Below, in pieces: positions 52,745 through 61,226 of a stretch of 64,000 nt of DNA (position 1 is its first letter; each line of letters begins with the position of its first letter). Position numbers and translations under genes: made by a program. The stretch is taken from assembly GCF_007003975.1 (NCBI RefSeq), contig NZ_VFTC01000006.1:1-64000 (forward strand), given 5' to 3'. The stretch is from Mesorhizobium sp. WSM4306. GTDB taxonomy: Bacteria > Pseudomonadota > Alphaproteobacteria > Rhizobiales > Rhizobiaceae. The notes under the pieces are model-generated. The model had not been told where the DNA came from. It was given only the letters and a program-made list of their open reading frames with translations, and did not search any database.

Positions 52745-55156
52745 TCATTGCCTCATTGCCTTGCCGTCAGCGTCGTAGGGCGAAGCCGCGATGACACGCG
52801 CAGGCTGCTCGACGCCGACAATGTGCACCGAAAGCTCCGTGCCCTCCCTGGCGAAATCGTCGTCGACCAACGCCAGCGCGACGCTTTTACGAACCGTGTA
52901 GCCATAGCCGCCCGAGGTGACGAAGCCGACTCGCCGGCCCTTGTGCCAGACCGGCTCGAAGCCGCTGGCGTCGGCATCGACGGCGTCGACTTCCAGCGTC
53001 ACGATCCGTCGTGTGATACCGGCATCACGCTCCTTCAGCACCGGCTCGCGGCCGATGAAATCGCTTTTGTCGAAGGCGATGAAACGGTCGAGCCCGGTCT
53101 CGCCCGGCGTATAGCCTTGCGTGAACTCGCGCGACCAGATGCCAAAACTCTTTTCCAGCCGCAATGCGTTGAGCGCGTAGTAGCCGATTTCGGCCAAGCC
53201 AAGATCCGCGCCGGCGGCAAGCAGGGTTTCGCGTAGGGTCGCATGCATGACGGCCGGACAATTGATCTCGAAGCCAAGTTCACCGGCGATCGACAGCCGC
53301 GCCACGCGTGCCGAAACCATGCCGATGTCGAATTGGCCGCACGCCATGAACGGCAGGGCTTGCGCCGAGATATCCTGATGCGTGGTCCGCGCCACGATGT
53401 CCCGCGCGTTCGGCCCGGTGACGAGGAATCCGCTGATCGTGTCGGAGCTATCCGCGATTGAGACGCCTTGCGCCATTTGCGCCTCGAACCAGCGCATGTG
53501 AAATTCCCGGAGATAGTAGGAGCCCATGAGCCAGTATTCGCCGCCGCCCCAGTTGAGCACGGTAAGATCGCCCTTGAGCCGCCCGTCAGACCCAAGCATG
53601 GGCGCCAGCTTCGCGCGCCCCGCCTTCGGCAGCCTGCAGGCCAGCAGCCGGTCGAGCCAGGCCTCCGCGCCCGGCCCGGATACGGCATAGCGCGAGAAGG
53701 CCGATGTATCGACCAGACCGGCGGCGCGGCGCAGCTGCAGCGCCTCGTCGCCGACGATATCGAAGGCGTTGGAACGCTTCAGCGTCGTTTCCTCGCGAAA
53801 GCCGATCGGCGCGAAATAGGCGGGAATTTCCAGCCCCCAGGAGGCCGTCCATTCGCAACCCGCCGCGCTCATGCCGTCATACGCGCCGGGGCGCTTCAGC
53901 GGACGGCCGGCCGGCAGCCGTTCATTGGGAAAGGTCATAACGAAGCGGCGTGCATAGAACTGGCGCGTCGCTTGCCCGAGATATTCGCGGTTGGCGGCAA
54001 AAGCGCCGTAGCGGGCGATGTCCATGCCGAATACATCGGCTTGCGGTTCGCCATGGATCATCCACTCCGCCAGCGACTTGCCGACGCCGCCGCCCTGGCT
54101 GAAGCCGGCCATGACGCCGCAGGCGACCCAATAGTTCTTCACGCCGCGGACAGGACCGACGAGCGGGTTGCCGTCGGGCGTGAAGGTGAAGGCGCCGTTG
54201 ACCCATTTGCGGATGCCGGCAGTGGCCAGGCACGGGAAGCGCTCATAGGCTTTCGTCAGCTCCGGGCCGATGCGGTCGATGTCCTCCGGGATCAGCTCGA
54301 TGCCGTAATCCCAGGGCGCACCGTCCATGTTCCAGTGCTTCGGGTTTTGCTCATAGACGCCGAGCAGGACGCCTTTACGCTCTTGGCGTAAATAGGAGAA
54401 GCCGTCGAGGTCGACGGCGAGGCCGAGCTCCTTGTCGAGCGCGGCCACTTCCGGAATGTCCTCTGTGACGAAGTAATGATGCTCCATCGGCGTCACCGGC
54501 AGCTCGACGCCGGCCATGCGGCCGACCTGCTTTGCCCAGAGACCACCGGCATTGACGACATGCTCGGCAACGATCATGCCCTGTTCGGTCAGCACATCCC
54601 AGCCGCCATCGGGGCGCGCCTTCAGATCGAGCACCCGGTTGCGCAGGATGACATCGGCGCCACGCTTTTTCGCAGCGCCGGCATAGGCATGCGTCGTGCC
54701 GTAAGGATCGAGGTGACCTTCGTTGGAGTCATAGAGGCCGCCCAGCACACCGTTGACGTCGACGATCGGGCAGATTGCCTTGATCTCCTCAGGCGTCACC
54801 AATCGGGCGGTCTCGATGCCGACCGACTGGAACACCGCCCAGGCCGATTTCAGCCATTCCCAGCGCTGCGGGTCGCTCGCCATGTTGACGCCGCCGGTCA
54901 TATGCAGGCCGGTGTTCTGGCCGGACTCGGCCTCGATCTCGCGATAGAGCTTGATCGTATAGTCCTGCAGTGCCGCGACATTGGGATCGGCGTTGAGCGC
55001 GTGGAAGCCGGCTGCCGCATGCCAGGTCGAACCGGCGGTCAGTTCGGCGCGCTCGATCAGCGCCACCTCGCTCCAGCCGAAGCGCGCCAGATGGTAGAGC
55101 ACCGAGGCGCCGACCACGCCTCCGCCGATGACGACCGCCCGATAATGCGACTTCAC
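52745..55156 (-). CDS. FAD-dependent oxidoreductase fused to a GCV_T (aminomethyltransferase) domain
   Basis: An 803-residue dimethylglycine/sarcosine dehydrogenase-type enzyme. The N-terminal DAO domain has the Rossmann motif VVIGGGVVGASVLYHLARFGW and the covalent-flavin-type TAGSTWHAAAGFHAL; the C-terminal 350 residues are a GCV_T/folate-binding domain (LVDTSAFSRYAVSGPGAEAWLDRLL, GELGFEINCPAVM, ALRLEKSFGIWSREFTQGYTP). It would oxidise a methylated glycine and pass the one-carbon unit to tetrahydrofolate and electrons to ETF. GTG 55156 is chosen because GGGAGGGG lies just upstream. First gene of the operon with the MttB-like gene; divergent from a TetR regulator. Confidence 0.92.
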   Translation of the reverse strand: MKSHYRAVVIGGGVVGASVLYHLARFGWSEVALIERAELTAGSTWHAAAGFHALNADPNVAALQDYTIKLYREIEAESGQNTGLHMTGGVNMASDPQRWEWLKSAWAVFQSVGIETARLVTPEEIKAICPIVDVNGVLGGLYDSNEGHLDPYGTTHAYAGAAKKRGADVILRNRVLDLKARPDGGWDVLTEQGMIVAEHVVNAGGLWAKQVGRMAGVELPVTPMEHHYFVTEDIPEVAALDKELGLAVDLDGFSYLRQERKGVLLGVYEQNPKHWNMDGAPWDYGIELIPEDIDRIGPELTKAYERFPCLATAGIRKWVNGAFTFTPDGNPLVGPVRGVKNYWVACGVMAGFSQGGGVGKSLAEWMIHGEPQADVFGMDIARYGAFAANREYLGQATRQFYARRFVMTFPNERLPAGRPLKRPGAYDGMSAAGCEWTASWGLEIPAYFAPIGFREETTLKRSNAFDIVGDEALQLRRAAGLVDTSAFSRYAVSGPGAEAWLDRLLACRLPKAGRAKLAPMLGSDGRLKGDLTVLNWGGGEYWLMGSYYLREFHMRWFEAQMAQGVSIADSSDTISGFLVTGPNARDIVARTTHQDISAQALPFMACGQFDIGMVSARVARLSIAGELGFEINCPAVMHATLRETLLAAGADLGLAEIGYYALNALRLEKSFGIWSREFTQGYTPGETGLDRFIAFDKSDFIGREPVLKERDAGITRRIVTLEVDAVDADASGFEPVWHKGRRVGFVTSGGYGYTVRKSVALALVDDDFAREGTELSVHIVGVEQPARVIAASPYDADGKAMRQ

Positions 55157-55196
55157 GAGCCCCTCCCTCTCGTTGGATACCCACACGATACATATT

Positions 55197-55228
55197 CTGG
55201 ACACATGTGTCTAGACATGTATGTCCAG
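55197..55228. promoter_or_regulatory. 32-bp palindrome between the oxidoreductase operon and tetR
   Basis: CTGGACACATGTGTCT followed by AGACATGTATGTCCAG: the two 16-base halves match at 13 positions, with perfect outer (CTGGACA/TGTCCAG) and inner (TGTCTAGACA) parts. It lies between the divergent starts (55156 minus, 55268 plus), the expected place for a TetR operator controlling both. Confidence 0.8.
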
Positions 55229-55267
55229 AGCTTGCGCAGAATTCCGCGCCATGGCACTTGTGGGTCC

Positions 55268-55906
55268 ATGATCATGATTGCTCCGCAGGCCGAGCCGGCA
55301 CCCGGCAACATCAAGGTGACGCGCCAGGACTGGATCGATCTGGCGCTGCAGACCCTGGTCTCGGACGGCATCGAAAGCGTACGGGTGCTGACGCTCGGCC
55401 AGAAGCTCGGCGTCTCGCGCTCGAGCTTCTACTGGTATTTCCAGAGCCGCCAGGATCTGCTCGACCAGTTGCTCACCCATTGGCATGACACCAATACCAA
55501 GGCGATCGTCGAACGCGCGCAGCGGGCGGCCGATACGATCATCATAGCCGTCATGAATGTCTTCGAATGCTGGGCCGACGAGCGCCTGTTCGATCCGCGG
55601 CTCGATTTTGCCGTCCGCGAATGGGCACGGCGCTCAGACGATGTTCGTGCCGCCATCGACCAGGCCGACAACGACCGTCTTGGCGCCATCCGCGAGATGT
55701 ATCGCCGCCACGGCTATGATGAGGAAGACGCCTTCATCCGGGCACGCGTGCTCTACTACATGCAGATCGGCTATTACGTGCTCGACCTCAAGGAGCCGGT
55801 CGAGGCGCGGGTCAGCCATCTCGCCGCCTATCTGCGCGCCTTCACCGGCCAGGAGCCGAGCGATGCGGATGTAGCGCATTTCATGCACTTCATCGCTGCG
55901 CGCTGA
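55268..55906 (+). CDS. TetR-family regulator of the demethylation operon
   Basis: A 212-residue TetR/AcrR regulator. The HTH is DWIDLALQTLVSDGIESVRVLTLGQKLGVSRSSFYWYFQSRQDLLDQLL (residues about 22-70); the rest is an alpha-helical ligand domain with a C-terminal stretch (RVLYYMQIGYYVLDLKEPVEARVSHLAAYLRAFTGQEPS). It is divergent from the oxidoreductase-MttB operon and shares with it a 32-bp palindrome, so it probably represses that operon and responds to a methylated amine. Starts at 55268 or 55274. Confidence 0.9.
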   Translation: MIMIAPQAEPAPGNIKVTRQDWIDLALQTLVSDGIESVRVLTLGQKLGVSRSSFYWYFQSRQDLLDQLLTHWHDTNTKAIVERAQRAADTIIIAVMNVFECWADERLFDPRLDFAVREWARRSDDVRAAIDQADNDRLGAIREMYRRHGYDEEDAFIRARVLYYMQIGYYVLDLKEPVEARVSHLAAYLRAFTGQEPSDADVAHFMHFIAAR

Positions 55907-56059
55907 TAGAATAGCGGTTGGCGGTCAACAAACCGTGCGGTGTGGCCCGGCGGCCCTTGTGAGCCGGCTGAAATGGATGAATAGTCTTCGTCGGGTGCAC
56001 CCCCGCCCTGAAATTGCCTGCTTGCGGTTCTCAGGTCGTGGGTGGGGTGAGTTTCGGGA

Positions 56060-58219
56060 ATGGCCAGTCCTTTAGAACGACGTCCAAGAAGAAGAGGTCC
56101 GATCGCCGCCGCACTGCTGGCGGTGGACGCGTGGATCGATTCCTCGCTCTACGAGATCGGCTTCAAGGCCGGCCAGTTCTGGGAATCGGCAACCATTTTT
56201 TCGCGACGCTTTCGCGTCACCGGCTGGCGACGCGGCATCATCGAAGTGCTGAGCGAAGGTTTCACCATGGGCGCCGGCGGCTTCGTGGTGCTCCTGGCGC
56301 TGGCCATGCCGGCCTTCCAGATCACTACAGGCGACTGGCGCAGCCAGGGCGATTTTGCCGTCACCTTCCTCGACCGCTACGGCAACGAGATCGGCCAGCG
56401 CGGCATCATCCAGCGCGATTCGGTGCCGGTCGACGAGATGCCGGACCACGTCATCAAGGCGGTGCTGGCGACTGAGGACCGGCGTTTCTTCGAGCACTAC
56501 GGCATCGACGTGCTCGGCCTGTCGCGCGCCATCTTCGAGAATGTGCGGGCCAATTCCGTCGTCCAGGGTGGCTCCAGCATCACCCAGCAGCTGGCCAAGA
56601 ACCTGTTCCTGTCGAATGAGCGGACCTTGCAGCGCAAGATCAAGGAAGCTTTCCTTTCGCTGTGGCTGGAGGCCAATCTGTCGAAGAAGGAGATCCTGCA
56701 GCTCTATCTCGACCGCGCCTATATGGGCGGCGGCACGTTCGGCATCGAGGCGGCGGCGGATTTCTATTTCGGCAAGAGCGTCAAGGATCTGAACCTCGCC
56801 GAGGCGGCGATGCTGGCCGGCCTGTTCAAGGCGCCGACCAAATACGCGCCGCACATCAACCTACCCGCCGCCCGCGCTCGCGCCAATGTGGTGCTGTCCA
56901 ACCTCGTCGATTCCGGTTTCATGACCGAAGGCCAGGTGTTGCAGGCAAGGCTGCATCCGGCCGAGATCGTCGACCGCGGCGAGCAGAAGAGCCCGGATTA
57001 TTTCCTCGACTGGGCCTTCGACGAGGTCAAGAAGATCGCCAAGCCCGGCCAGCATTCGGTGGTCGCTCACACCACCTTCGACGCCAACATCCAGAAGGCG
57101 GCGGAAGAATCCGTCGAATTCCACCTCCGCCAGTTCGGCAAGGAATACAACGTCACCGAAGGCGCCGTTGTGGTGATCGAGACCAATGGCGCGGTGCGCG
57201 CCATCGTCGGCGGCCGCGACTATGGCACCAGCCAGTTCAACCGCGCCACCAAGGCGCTGCGCCAGACCGGCTCCTCGTTCAAACCTTACGTCTACGCCAC
57301 GGCGATGGAGCATGGCTTCACGCCCGACTCGGTGGTTTCCGGCGGCCCGATCAGCTGGGGCAGTTGGTCACCGCACAACTACAGCGGAGGATCGGCCGGC
57401 AATGTCACGTTGATCACCGCAATCGCCAAGTCGATCAACACCGTGCCGGTGCGGCTCGCCAAGGACCATCTCGGCATCGGCCCGATCAAGGCGATGGCCG
57501 AATCGATGGGCGTGGAATCGCCGCTGGAATCGCACAAGACCATGGTTCTCGGCACGTCGGGCATGACGGTGATGGACCAGGCGACAGGCTACAGCGTGTT
57601 TGCGCAGAACGGCTTCGTCGGCTCCCGCCATGGCATTACGCAGCTCGTCACCCGCACCGGCGAGGTGGTCTATGACTGGACCAAGGACGCCCCGCCGCCG
57701 CACCGCGTGCTGTCGGAGCAGGCGCTGAAGTACATGAACACCATGCTGGCGGCGGTGCCGGTCATCGGCACGGCGCGGCGCGCGCAGCTTCCCAACATCG
57801 TGGTGGCCGGCAAGACCGGCACGACGCAATCCTACCGCGATGCCTGGTTCGTCGGCTTCACCGGCAACTACACGGCCGCCGTCTGGCTCGGCAATGACGA
57901 CTTCACGCCAACCAACAAAATGACCGGCGGCACGCTGCCGGCCATGGTGTGGCAGCGGCTGATGGTCTATGCGCACCAGAACATCGACTTGAAGCCAATC
58001 CCCGGCCTCGACAAGCCCTTTGTCGACGAAGAAATCGCCGCCAAGGCCGAGGAGGCGGAGAAGAAAAATGCCGATCAGGCGGCAGCGGATGCCGCCGCCG
58101 AGCGCCCGCCCGTGCTGTCCAGCCGCACGACGCAGACGTTGCGCGAGATGACCAAGGTGTTCCAGGCCGCGCCCGTGCTGGTCGCACCATCGGCGCCGGA
58201 GACCTTGTCGGCGCTCTGA
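56060..58219 (+). CDS. Class A penicillin-binding protein (PBP1-type)
   Basis: A 719-residue bifunctional peptidoglycan synthase. An N-terminal helix (GAGGFVVLLALAMPAFQITTG) anchors it in the inner membrane. The glycosyltransferase domain has the catalytic E139 in VLATEDRRFFEHYG and GGSSITQQLAKNLFLS, KEILQLYLDRAYMGGGTFG. The transpeptidase domain has SxxK at 405-408 (SSFK), SxN at 458-460 (SIN) and KTG at 585-587. The C-terminus is a charged Ala/Glu-rich tail. It polymerises and crosslinks cell-wall glycan. It is shorter than E. coli PBP1a and lacks the OB insertion, as common in this order. Confidence 0.95.
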   Translation: MASPLERRPRRRGPIAAALLAVDAWIDSSLYEIGFKAGQFWESATIFSRRFRVTGWRRGIIEVLSEGFTMGAGGFVVLLALAMPAFQITTGDWRSQGDFAVTFLDRYGNEIGQRGIIQRDSVPVDEMPDHVIKAVLATEDRRFFEHYGIDVLGLSRAIFENVRANSVVQGGSSITQQLAKNLFLSNERTLQRKIKEAFLSLWLEANLSKKEILQLYLDRAYMGGGTFGIEAAADFYFGKSVKDLNLAEAAMLAGLFKAPTKYAPHINLPAARARANVVLSNLVDSGFMTEGQVLQARLHPAEIVDRGEQKSPDYFLDWAFDEVKKIAKPGQHSVVAHTTFDANIQKAAEESVEFHLRQFGKEYNVTEGAVVVIETNGAVRAIVGGRDYGTSQFNRATKALRQTGSSFKPYVYATAMEHGFTPDSVVSGGPISWGSWSPHNYSGGSAGNVTLITAIAKSINTVPVRLAKDHLGIGPIKAMAESMGVESPLESHKTMVLGTSGMTVMDQATGYSVFAQNGFVGSRHGITQLVTRTGEVVYDWTKDAPPPHRVLSEQALKYMNTMLAAVPVIGTARRAQLPNIVVAGKTGTTQSYRDAWFVGFTGNYTAAVWLGNDDFTPTNKMTGGTLPAMVWQRLMVYAHQNIDLKPIPGLDKPFVDEEIAAKAEEAEKKNADQAAADAAAERPPVLSSRTTQTLREMTKVFQAAPVLVAPSAPETLSAL

Positions 58220-58299
58220 TCCGTCATTCCACAGGGCCGCTTGCCCTGCGGCCTGCCCCGCTATATCCCCGAACGACAATTCTCTCGTCCCGGTTCTTC

Positions 58300-58884
58300 A
58301 TGCTCAAGACCGCCTTTTTCACGCTGCTTTCGCTTGCCATTGCCATCGGCGGCGGCGGCGGCAGCGTCTGGTATGCGCTGCAGGCGCAGAGCGGTGTCGG
58401 CGCGATCAGCATCGGCCAATGGACCGCCTTCCCCGAGATCGGCACGCAAGATGCCGACCCCTATTCGAAGGCGCGCGTGGCGCGCGAGGGCGTACTGGCG
58501 CTCGGCAAGGCGGAAGGCTTGTCCTTCATCGCCGAACGCGATGCGGCCGGCGATGAGCTTAAGCGGCAATGCGACTACAGGATCGATGGCAGTTTCCCCA
58601 CCGCCCGGTTCTGGACGCTTTATGCCGCCGACCAGTCGCTCGGCGTGGTCGACACCGGCAAGCCGCGCCTGGCGGCGCTGCAATCCTACCAGGTGCTGCG
58701 CCAGCCCGACAATTCGGTGATCATTACCGTCGGCAATCGCCCCGCGCCCGGCAACTGGCTTCTGACCGAAGGCTTTGGCCGGATGTATTTCGTGCTCACC
58801 TTCTACGACACGCCGATCGCCTCGAGCACCGGCCTCTCCGACGTGACGCTGCCCCGTATCGTCAAGGCGGGCTGCAATGCGTAG
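58300..58884 (+). CDS. DUF1214-family periplasmic protein
   Basis: A 194-residue protein with an N-terminal anchor or signal (MLKTAFFTLLSLAIAIGGGGGSVWYAL). The DUF1214 domain is seen in GQWTAFPEIGTQDADPYSKARVAREGVLALGKAEGLSF, KRQCDYRIDGSFPTARFWTLYAADQ and RPAPGNWLLTEGFGRMYFVLTFYDTPIA. Its stop overlaps the start of the next gene by 8 bases. DUF1214 and DUF1254 normally occur as two halves of one protein; here they are separate but coupled genes. Function unknown. No ribosome site is obvious before ATG 58300. Confidence 0.9.
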   Translation: MLKTAFFTLLSLAIAIGGGGGSVWYALQAQSGVGAISIGQWTAFPEIGTQDADPYSKARVAREGVLALGKAEGLSFIAERDAAGDELKRQCDYRIDGSFPTARFWTLYAADQSLGVVDTGKPRLAALQSYQVLRQPDNSVIITVGNRPAPGNWLLTEGFGRMYFVLTFYDTPIASSTGLSDVTLPRIVKAGCNA

Positions 58885-59425
58885 GCTGCTGCACGCCATC
58901 CTGCTCGGCCTGCTCGGTGCGGGCATCGTCCACATCGTGGTGCTTTTGCTGGTGCCGGAGTTTACCGAGCGCGACGCCTGGTCGCGGCTGGCGTTGGCTT
59001 CAGACCTCTACAAGATGACCAGGCTCGACGCCGAGGCCGGCGGCGCGCCGGTGGTCAAATCGGTCGATCCGATGTTTTACGCCGCCGCCTGCCGCTTCGA
59101 CCTTGCCGAAGGCATGGTGCGCATCAAGGCACCGGGCAGCGTGCCATTCTGGTCGGTTTCGGTCTATGACCGCAACGGCCACAATTTCTATTCCTTCAAC
59201 GACCACACCGCGACCGGCAACAAGCTCGACACCGTGGTGCTGACGCCGGCGCAAATGATCGACGTGCGCCGGGAGCTGCCGGAAGATCTGCAAGGGGCGA
59301 TCTTCGTCGAAGCGCCGATCGAGGAAGGCATCTTCGTCATTCGTGCTTTCGTGCCTGACGACAGCTGGAAGCCGGTTGTGTCGCAGTTCCTGGAGCAGAG
59401 CTCCTGCGAGCTGCAGGACTACTGA
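58877..59425 (+). CDS. DUF1254-family membrane-anchored protein
   Basis: A 182-residue protein with one N-terminal helix (LLHAILLGLLGAGIVHIVVLLLVP) and a DUF1254 domain (ASDLYKMTRLDAEAGGAPVVKSVDPMFYAAACRFDLAEGMVRIKAPGSVPFWSVSVYDRNGHNFYSFNDHTA ... EEGIFVIRAFVPDD). Shares an 8-base overlap with the DUF1214 gene, so the two halves are translated together and probably form a complex at the periplasmic face. They follow the penicillin-binding protein gene by 80 bases and may be co-transcribed with it. Confidence 0.9.
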   Translation: MRRLLHAILLGLLGAGIVHIVVLLLVPEFTERDAWSRLALASDLYKMTRLDAEAGGAPVVKSVDPMFYAAACRFDLAEGMVRIKAPGSVPFWSVSVYDRNGHNFYSFNDHTATGNKLDTVVLTPAQMIDVRRELPEDLQGAIFVEAPIEEGIFVIRAFVPDDSWKPVVSQFLEQSSCELQDY

Positions 59426-59451
59426 TTTTTGCCCCGAAGAGAGCCTGCTCA

Positions 59452-59637
59452 GTGGTGCGGAACAGGCGACCGTGGTGTGTCTGGCTTGTCCGAACCGGCC
59501 GGCCGCGCCTCGCCCGCCAGTGGCGGATGCTCGTAGCGGACGCCTGGGAAAATGATCACCGCCGCCGGCGTGCCGGTGCCCTGAACTGCTCGATTGACTG
59601 GTGCCCGTCGCGGCACAAAAGACAGTACCATGCCCAT
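59452..59637 (-). CDS. Small conserved-looking protein (61 aa)
   Basis: A 61-residue protein: MGMVLSFVPRRAPVNRAVQ and then GTGTPAAVIIFPGVRYE, with a Pro/Arg-rich tail. The first 38 residues look like a conserved small rhizobial family; function unknown. GAGG lies about 13 bases before ATG 59637. Convergent with the DUF1254 gene and divergent from the DUF2336 gene, so it has its own promoter near 59640-59720. Confidence 0.6.
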
Positions 59638-59709
59638 GGTTCGCGTATTCCTCTCGGTTGCCCGGAGCACAACGCAACGCCTCCAAATGTGATTAAGGCA
59701 GGCAGAGGG

Positions 59710-59724
59710 TTAACGGAGCGCTAA
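59710..59724. promoter_or_regulatory. CtrA-like half-site pair (tentative)
   Basis: TTAA-N7-CTAA, one mismatch from the alphaproteobacterial CtrA consensus TTAA-N7-TTAA, lies between the 61-residue gene and the DUF2336 gene, about 100 bases before the latter. Such a match can occur by chance. Confidence 0.3.
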
Positions 59725-59826
59725 CGGATCGCCGCTAATTTGATGTTTGTTCCAAGCCTTACGCGAAACCGACACAGTTGCGGTTGAGCATGGTCCGGGT
59801 CGTGTCGAGTATCGGGCGTATCTTCC

Positions 59827-60819
59827 GTGTCAGTTTCGGATTTCAGGCAAATCGCTATACGGACGGAATCGGGAAAAGCCGAAAGGCTGTTTCGTGCCGC
59901 GGTGTCGGCGTTCTGCTCGCTGACCCGCCCGTCGCGCCGCGAGATCGCCCAGCTCGAGGATCTGACGCTGCCGCTTTTCGACAGCGTGTCGGTTGAATCG
60001 CGCCGCTATGTCGCCGCTGCCCTCTCCGAATGCGAATATGCGCCGGCTGCCCTGGTGCGGCGGCTTTGCGAGGAGCCGCTCGATGTCTGCGCGCCCTTGC
60101 TGGTCCGTTCCCGCGCCCTGAGCGATATCGACCTGATTGCGCTGATCGGCCGTCACGGCCTGCCGCACGCGCGCGCCATTGCCCGCCGCAAGGATTTGAA
60201 CCCAACCATCGCGCAGCTGATCAAGGCGCTGGAGAAACCAACCCTGGTGCGGGTGCGGCAGCCCGAGCCGATCGCCGAAGCGACGGGCGACCGAGCCGAA
60301 CCCGCTGCCGCCGCTCCCAGCCCACCCAAACTGCCCGGCAGCGCTGCCGAAAGCGCCAGGCGCCGGCTGCGCGCGATGATGCTCGCCGAGAGCGAGGCGA
60401 CATCGGTCAATCCCTTCGTCGGCTCGGCGACCTATAGCAAGCTGCGCGAGACGGCGCTGACCGGCAACGCCGCCTTCTTCCAGACCGCGCTTGCCGACGC
60501 ACTCGACATCGAGTTTTCGACGGCGCGCGCGCTGACCGAGCAGTCGAGCTACGTCTCGCTGCTCGCCGCCTTGCGGGCGCTCGACCTCAGCGAGGACAGG
60601 GCATTCCTGATCGCGGTCGCGGTCTACCCCCGGGAGTTTCCGCACCCGCAGGCGATCCGTATTTTCCTCGACCGCTACCGGCTGCTGCACCACGAGGCTG
60701 CCCTCGAAAAGCTCCGCGGCTGGAAGGCCGAGACACTAGCGGTGCGCGGCAACGCCCCTGCCGCCGCAAATGCCGACCAGGCGCCGGATGGCGACAAGGC
60801 AAGCCTCAAGGCATCTTGA
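59827..60819 (+). CDS. DUF2336-family protein
   Basis: A 330-residue cytoplasmic protein of the DUF2336 family, built of HEAT-like helical pairs (LFRAAVSAFCSLTRPSRREIAQLEDLTLPLFDSVSVESRRYVAAALSECEYAPAALVRRLCEEPLDVCAPLLVRSRALSDIDLIALIGRHGLPHARAIARRKDL). A Pro/Ala linker (about 140-175) separates a second helical domain (RRRLRAMMLAESE ... ALTEQSSYVSLLAALRAL). Members are found near cell-cycle or motility genes in Alphaproteobacteria; the function is not established. GTG 59827 is the best start. Its 3-prime end overlaps the convergent DUF1491 gene by 14 bases. Confidence 0.85.
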   Translation: MSVSDFRQIAIRTESGKAERLFRAAVSAFCSLTRPSRREIAQLEDLTLPLFDSVSVESRRYVAAALSECEYAPAALVRRLCEEPLDVCAPLLVRSRALSDIDLIALIGRHGLPHARAIARRKDLNPTIAQLIKALEKPTLVRVRQPEPIAEATGDRAEPAAAAPSPPKLPGSAAESARRRLRAMMLAESEATSVNPFVGSATYSKLRETALTGNAAFFQTALADALDIEFSTARALTEQSSYVSLLAALRALDLSEDRAFLIAVAVYPREFPHPQAIRIFLDRYRLLHHEAALEKLRGWKAETLAVRGNAPAAANADQAPDGDKASLKAS

Positions 60820-61153
60820 CCGAGAGCAGCTCCTCGACGGGAACCGAGCCGGCCTCGATCTCGACCACCCAGATATCGGGATCGAATTTCTTTTCCCGCT
60901 CCAGCCTGGCGTCGAGCACGCTGGCGTCTTCACCAGCGCCGAGCAGCGTGAAAAACCGGTCATCCGGTTTGGCCGAATCGTAGCTGGTCTGCGGCGCCGG
61001 GCCGAACAGGGAGACCTCGCCCAGCCGCCCGCGCGACAGCACGAAGACAGCGCCGGCCTCGGTCGCGCCGCGCTTGACGACGGCGGCAAAGCCGCCAGCG
61101 CCGAACACACGGCGCAACAGGGCCGACACCCAAAGATCGGTGGTTACGCGCAT
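60806..61153 (-). CDS. DUF1491-family protein
   Basis: A 115-residue cytoplasmic protein: MRVTTDLWVSALLRRVFGAGGFAAVVKRGATEAGAVFV ... SLFGPAPQTSYD ... RFFTLLG ... REKKFDPDIWVVEIEAG, all in line with the DUF1491 consensus. Function unknown. It overlaps the DUF2336 gene tail to tail by 14 bases and is downstream of the peptidoglycan-binding protein gene on the same strand, 73 bases away. Confidence 0.9.
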   Translation of the reverse strand: MRVTTDLWVSALLRRVFGAGGFAAVVKRGATEAGAVFVLSRGRLGEVSLFGPAPQTSYDSAKPDDRFFTLLGAGEDASVLDARLEREKKFDPDIWVVEIEAGSVPVEELLSVKMP

Positions 61154-61226
61154 GGGAGGGGTCCGGACGACATGCGCAGCGTCTTAGCCGGATTTACACT
61201 CGCCCGCGAGCGGTCGTCTGGTCTGT

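Noticed and set aside
54476..55267. Long N-terminal extension of the TetR gene at 55268
   Set aside because: It overlaps the oxidoreductase gene in antisense and crosses the promoter palindrome; the TetR domain begins only after 55268.
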